DNA of 64,000 nucleotides from Anaerolineaceae bacterium (GTDB lineage Bacteria; Chloroflexota; Anaerolineae; Anaerolineales; Villigracilaceae): NCBI GenBank assembly GCA_009772985.1, contig WOUS01000007.1, positions 1 through 64,000 of the forward strand, in the 5' to 3' direction. Positions 59,185 to 64,000 of this stretch are shown one piece after another. A model generated the notes under the pieces. The model was not told the DNA's origin. It made no database searches and was given only the letters and a program-made list of their open reading frames with translations. The position numbers and the translations under genes were made by a program. Every line of letters begins with the position of its first letter. The stretch's first letter is position 1.

Positions 59185-62100
59185 ACCGGTCAAAAATCAA
59201 AACCGGCGTCTACGTCTGCCACTGCGGGACGAACATTGCCGCCACCGTGGATGTGGCCGCAGTGGCCGAGTTTGCCAAAGGGCTGGAGGGGGTGGCAATC
59301 GCCCGCGACTACACCTACATGTGCTCGAATCCCGGACAGGACCTCATCAAGCAGGACATTGCCGAACACGGCCTGAACCAGAGGGCGGGCTGAACCCGTT
59401 CTTCTTCCAGATGGCAAATATCCGCGAGCATTGCTCGTGGGTGGTGGATGACCGGGTCCAGGCCACGAACAAAGCCAGGGCGATGGTCGCTGCGGCTGTG
59501 GAGCGCGTCCATTATCACCACTCGCTGGACATGCGCGAGGTCCCGATGACGCCCGCTGCGCTCATTGTCGGCGGCGGGATTGCCGGCATCGAAGCGGCCA
59601 TAAAACTGGCCGATGCCGGGAAGCAGGTCTACCTGGTCGAGCGGGAGGCGTCCATCGGCGGGCACATGTCCCAGCTGTACAAGACCTTCCCAACGCTCGA
59701 CTGTGCGGCCTGAATACTCACACCGAAAATGGTGTCCGTCGGACGCCATCCCAATATCAAACTCCTGGCCTACAGCGAAATCGAGTCCGTCTCCGGCTAT
59801 GTCGGCAATTACCAGGTGCAGGTGCGCCGGAAGGCGCGCTATGTGGACGAAACGAAATGCACCGGCTGCGGTACCTGTGCAAGCGTGTGCCCGATTGAGG
59901 TGAGCAATTCCTTCGACCTGGGGCTTTCGACCCGCAAGGCGGCATATCGTTTCTCGGCGCAGGCGGTGCCGGGCGCATACGTCATTGAGAAGCGGGGCAT
60001 CGCTCCCTGCCGGGATGCCTGTCCCACTGACCAGCGCGCCCAGGGCTACATCGCCCTCATCCACCAGAAACGCTACGCCGACGCCTACTGGGCGATCCGC
60101 CGTGAGCACCCGTTCCCGTCGGTGTGCGGCCGGGTGTGCAACCATCGCTGTGAGGATGCCTGCTCGCGCGGCAAGTATGACGACCCGGTCAACATCATGG
60201 GGTTGAAACGATTCGTCTCCGACTGGGCATATGCCCACCGTGACGAACTGCCGGACATGCGCGACAAGTCCATCGTCGGGACGCCCTTCCAGCACAACCC
60301 GAAACCGACCGGGAAACGGGTCGCCGTTATCGGGGCCGGACCGGCCGGCCTGACCGCCGCGCTGGACCTCGTCCGGATTGGGCATAAAGTTACAGTGTTC
60401 GACAGCCTGCCCGTGGCGGGAGGCATGATGCGGGTCGGCATCCCGCCGCACCGTCTTCCCACCGAGTTGCTGGATTGGGAAATCCAGCAGATCGTGGAAG
60501 AAGGTGTGGAATTGAAACTCAACACCTGGGTGGATAATGTCCCGGGACTGTTCGAGCAGGGGTACGACTCGGTGCTCATTGCCACCGGAGCGCACTCGGC
60601 CAAGAAACTTCCCATCCGTGACTGCAACCACCCCGACAACTGGCTCAGCCTGGATGTGCTGCGCAAGGCCTGCCTGGGCGAAAAAGTTCCGGTAAAGGGC
60701 AAAAAAGTGGTAGTGCTTGGCGGCGGAAACGTAGCCATTGATACGGTGCGGACGCTCCTGCGCCTCGGCCCCGCGGAAGTCAGCATGGCTTGCCTCGAAC
60801 CGCGCGGCGAAATGCCCGGCTTCCAGTGGGAGGTCGGCGTGGCGGAAGAAGAAGGCGCGAAGATGTTCCCCGGCCGGACGTTCAAGGAAGTTATCGTCAA
60901 GAATAACAAGATCACCGGCGTGCGCTGCGTGAAAATCGAATTCCGCGGCTTCACGCACGGACGTCCCAACATCACCGAGAAGCCCGGCACCGAACACATC
61001 CTCCCAGCCGACATTGTCGTGTGGGCCATCGGCCAGGCGCCCAATTTCTCCTTCCTGCCAGAGGATGGTTCGATCAACACCCGCTTCCCCGTTGGCGTGC
61101 AGAGCGACGGGAACATGATGACCACGATGAAAGGCGTCTTCGTGGCCGGGGACGTGCACCGCGGCGTGACCTTCTTCGTCGTGGATGCCATCGGCGAGGG
61201 GCATAAAGTCGCCCGTTCGATGGACCGCTACTTGCGCGGCGAGAAGGGATTGCAGGAACCACACAAATTGCCTGCGGTTTCGCTCAAGCCCGAAGATATT
61301 GAGAACAAGTTTGCGCTGGGCGAAGCCTCCCGCGCGAAGCGCATCCCTATCCGGAGCATCCCGCTCGAGCAGCGCGTCAATAATTTCCGCGAGGTTGACC
61401 TGGCCTTGACCGAAGAGGAGGCCAGCGCCGAATCGGAGCGCTGTCTGCGGTGTGGGGTGTGCTCGGAGTGCCTGGAATGCGTGGCGGCGTGCGAACGCGG
61501 CGCCATCAATCACGACATGCCCGACGAGAATCTGGACCTGCAAGTGGGCACCATCATCCTGGCGACCGGCTTCAAGGACTTCGACCCGGCGCGCGTCCCA
61601 GAATTGAACTACGGCAAACTGCCCAATGTGCTGACGGCCATGGAGTTCGAGCGGCTCATCAACGCATCCGGTCCCACCAGCGGCAAGGTGCTGCTGAAGA
61701 ACGGCAAGCCGCCCAAGTCGGTGGCGATCATCCACTGCGTCGGGAGCCGGGACGACCGTTACCACGAATACTGCTCGCGAGCCTGCTGCATGTACTCGCT
61801 GAAGTTTTCGCAGTTGGTGCATGATTACGTGGGTGCGGAAGTGCACGAGATCTACCGCGACATGCGCTCGTTTGGCAAGGGCTACGAGGAGTTCTACAAC
61901 CGCACCGAGAAGATGGGCGTGCACTTCTACCACGGGAAAGTGAGGCAAATTGACAATTTGCCCAACGGCGGCCTGCGCGTGACCTGGGATGAATCCTTCC
62001 ATGGACAGCCCGACCAGGTGGACGTGGAGATGGTGGTGCTGGCGACGGGCTTCGAGCCGCAGGCGGACGCCGGGGCTGTGGCGGGGCAGTTTGGCATCAG

Positions 62101-62533
62101 CCGCAGCCGGGACGGGTTCTTCCTGGAGCGCCACCCGAAACTGGCGCCTGTTGAGACGACCAGCGAGGGCATTTATCTCGCCGGAACCTGCCAGTCGCCG
62201 AAGGATATTCCAGACAGTGTGGCGCAGGCAGGCGCGGCGGTCGCGGCGGCGCTGTCGTTGATGGACCAGGGTGTGATCGCGCTCGACCCGTCGATCGCGG
62301 AAGTGAACGCTCTGCTGTGCGCGGGGTGCGGGCAGTGCGTGGCGGCCTGTCCGTACAAAGCCGTCGAGTTGGAGAACAATGTCGCCAAAGTGAACGGCTA
62401 CCTGTGCAAGGGTTGCGGCACGTGTGCGGCGGCTTGTCCCAACAAAGCAGTGTCCCTTATCCACTATGATGACATCGAACTGGTCGCGGAAATTGTCGGC
62501 GTTTTAACCGTGGAACCTGCGGAGGCAGCATGA
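59181..62533 (+). CDS. hdrA: Selenocysteine HdrA-GltD fusion, second copy (disrupted frame)
   Basis: About 1137 residues if restored, same architecture as the first copy: HdrA N-terminus, UGA at 59711-59713 in DCAA-[UGA]-ILTPKM, ferredoxin site CTGCGTCASVCPIE, GltD-like insert (CRDACPTDQ, CGRVCNHRCEDAC, AVIGAGPAGLTAALDL, VVLGGGNVAIDTVRTLL), resumed HdrA and two terminal ferredoxin motifs. A 61-nt deletion at about 59380 shifts the frame exactly where copy 1 is also disrupted. Patches of 90-190 nt are almost identical to copy 1, others are diverged. The start overlaps the hdrA2 stop, and the stop overlaps the next gene (ATGA). Confidence 0.8.
59711..59749 (+). promoter_or_regulatory. UGA selenocysteine codon and SECIS-like hairpin, copy 3
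   Basis: TGA 59711-59713, 15 nt, ATGGTGTCC (59729-59737), loop GTC, GGACGCCAT (59741-59749). Only the loop base differs from the other copies. Confidence 0.86.
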
Positions 62534-63879
62534 ACTACGAACCAAGAATCATCGCTTTCCTTTGTACGTGGTGCTCGTATACCGGTGCGGACACTGCCGG
62601 GATCGCGCGCATGAAATCCCCGGCCAACATCCGGGCCATACGTGTACCTTGCTCAGGGAGGGTTTCACCGGAATTGGTCATGCGTGCCTTTGACCAGGGC
62701 GCCGATGGAGTGCTGGTGCTGGGCTGCCATATTGGCGAGTGCCATTACGAAACAGGTAACCACCGGGCGGCCAAACGCCTGCCCATCCTGCGCAGTCTGA
62801 TGGTCTTTGCCGGATTGGAGCCTGAGCGCCTGCACCTCGACTGGGTCTCGGCTTCGGAAGGTGAACGGTTCTCGAAAATCGCCACCGAGTTCACCGATAA
62901 AGTCAGAGGATTGGGCCCGGTTCACTGGCATATCCAACCAGCTGATAGACAGGCGCTTGAGGCGAAACTGGCAACAGTGGGCGAATCCATCCCCTGCCCG
63001 GAAATGAATTGCGCGGATAAGACCGATGCCATTCGGGCGAAGGCCAGGGAATTGCTGGAAAAGGATGAAGTAGGTGTTGTTATCGGTTATGAGGTGGGTC
63101 CGCGCGGCCGGACGCGTCCGTACTTCGCGTATACGCCGGAGGAAACGGAACACCTGGTCTGGAATCCCGACTGCTCCCATAACCTTACCCGTTACCTGCC
63201 CATTAAACTTCGCCCGGTAAAGGGGAAGGAGAATCCCAAGCCGGTGGCAGTGGTTGTCAAGCCGTGCGACAGCAAGGCGATCAACGTGATGATGGCAGAA
63301 AACCAGTACCGCCGCGACCAAGTGCATGTGCTGGGGGTGACCTGCGAAGGCATCCGCACCCTGGATGGGAATCTTCAAACCCGCTGCATCGCCTGTCAGG
63401 AGAGTGTTCCGATTGTTTGCGATACGCTGATCGGAGAAGCCACCACGCCCCGCCCCCCGCTCCAGGTTTCCTGCTGTGAGACCGCCATTGCAGAATTAGA
63501 GAATACCACTCCCACTGAACGGATGGAATTCTGGTTGAGCCAGTTCGATCGCTGCATCCGTTGTTATGCCTGCCGCCAGGCTTGCCCGATGTGCAATTGC
63601 CCGATCTGTCTATTTGATCGTGACGAATCGACCTACGTTGGCTTGGGCATCGGCGTAAATGAGAAGCGCACTTTCCATCTGGGGCGCGCCTACCACCTGG
63701 CCGGGCGCTGCATCGGGTGCAACGAGTGCGAACGTGCCTGCCCAATGAATATCCCGATCAGCCTGTTAAACCAGAAATTGGCTGCTGAGATCGAAAAATC
63801 CTTCGGCCACCGTGCCGGCCTGAAAGCAGTCCCGTCCCCGATTGTGACTGTCCTTTCGGGCGAATACAAGGAGGGTTGA
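62530..63879 (+). CDS. mvhD: MvhD-like iron-sulfur protein fused to a ferredoxin/electron-transfer domain
   Basis: Protein of 449 residues. Residues 1-130 match MvhD/FlpD: IAFLCTWCSYTGADTAGIAR, CSGRVSPELVMRAFDQGADG and GCHIGECHYETGNHRA. MvhD passes electrons from a hydrogenase or formate dehydrogenase to HdrA. The rest contains a segment with VVKPCDSKAI like the beta subunits of sulfhydrogenase or Frh-type proteins, then ferredoxin motifs CIRCYACRQACPMC and CIGCNECERACPM. MvhD alone is about 140 residues, so this is a fusion. It overlaps hdrA3 by 4 nt, which supports a shared complex. Confidence 0.88.
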   Translation: MNYEPRIIAFLCTWCSYTGADTAGIARMKSPANIRAIRVPCSGRVSPELVMRAFDQGADGVLVLGCHIGECHYETGNHRAAKRLPILRSLMVFAGLEPERLHLDWVSASEGERFSKIATEFTDKVRGLGPVHWHIQPADRQALEAKLATVGESIPCPEMNCADKTDAIRAKARELLEKDEVGVVIGYEVGPRGRTRPYFAYTPEETEHLVWNPDCSHNLTRYLPIKLRPVKGKENPKPVAVVVKPCDSKAINVMMAENQYRRDQVHVLGVTCEGIRTLDGNLQTRCIACQESVPIVCDTLIGEATTPRPPLQVSCCETAIAELENTTPTERMEFWLSQFDRCIRCYACRQACPMCNCPICLFDRDESTYVGLGIGVNEKRTFHLGRAYHLAGRCIGCNECERACPMNIPISLLNQKLAAEIEKSFGHRAGLKAVPSPIVTVLSGEYKEG

Positions 63880-63880
63880 G

Positions 63881-64000
63881 ATGACCACACCGAAAGCCGA
63901 AAGGACATACTGGCTCATCTCGCAGGCCGAACTGGAAGCCTGGCTGGATGGCATGGCTGCCGTTCGAACGCTGGTTGCGTTGCGCGATGTGGCGGGTGTA
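63881..64000 (+). CDS. Start of a probable 4Fe-4S electron-transfer subunit (partial)
   Basis: The first 40 codons (MTTPKAERTYWLISQAELEAW at the start) run off the window end. The pattern, an aromatic residue, a LISxxELxxWLD helix and then a VAxxDVAG-like strand, resembles the N-terminus of sulfhydrogenase/AsrA-type 4Fe-4S subunits. GGAGG lies before ATG, 1 nt after the MvhD-like gene, so it belongs to the same operon. The identity is tentative. Confidence 0.5.
   Translation, partial: MTTPKAERTYWLISQAELEAWLDGMAAVRTLVALRDVAGV

Noticed and set aside
59315-62464. 1049-residue minus-strand open frame
   Set aside because: Antisense shadow of hdrA3; long only because of high GC.

Overview
The window reads as a chromosomal segment of a high-GC (about 60%) anaerobic bacterium, most likely Chloroflexota close to Anaerolineae. 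This is inferred from the GAF-rich giant histidine kinase, threonine/proline-rich lipoproteins, SEFIR-STAND protein, dispersed palindromes and large HdrA locus. There is no rRNA gene in the window, so the placement is provisional.

Layout. 1-4055: end of tuf, rpmG, tRNA-Trp, secE, nusG, rplK, rplA, rplJ, rplL, with two L1-type operators, an L10 leader with attenuator, and a shared terminator. 4079-9172: lipoproteins, small membrane proteins, a HAD phosphatase and an Rrf2 regulator. 9254-13098: hutU (urocanase), whose 5' end is copied onto two AT-rich lipoprotein genes upstream and whose 3' end is copied downstream around a cold-shock gene. 13184-17124: a Fic AMPylase between imperfect repeats, then ettA. 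17297-20194: a SEFIR-STAND-TPR protein (candidate defence or signalling). 20499-26126: MBL-fold protein, plsY, membrane proteins, gyrB. 26204-27527: a toxin-antitoxin pair inserted at the 5' end of a GreA-C-like gene, leaving a duplicated 5' fragment. 27683-33182: 1331-residue kinase and FIST sensor. 33477-39328: dnaG-sigA, convergent with recX-rny. 39882-45462: maeB, small membrane proteins, rlmI, kbl. 45652-49588: mazEF, DUF2721, HEPN-MNT pair, ligA. 49638-53425: creatininase-family gene and clpC.

53626-64000: a flavin-based electron-bifurcation locus. It has three consecutive HdrA-type genes. Each has an in-frame TGA where the HdrA family has a Cys (DCAA-[UGA]-ILTPKM), followed after 15 nt by the same 9-bp hairpin with a GU loop. 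They are best read as three tandem selenocysteine HdrA proteins. The first and third are HdrA fused to a GltD/NfnB-like NAD(P)H module; the second is a plain HdrA. Both fused copies also carry a short out-of-frame deletion at the same conserved site, either assembly error or real lesion. They are followed by an MvhD fusion protein and the start of another probable electron-transfer subunit.

Cross-cutting patterns: accessory cassettes bounded by copies of a neighbouring gene's end; three genes with TATAAT exactly 6 nt before ATG (leaderless); several palindrome families, some inside reading frames; and degenerate 7-8-nt repeats in leaders and inside conserved enzymes.
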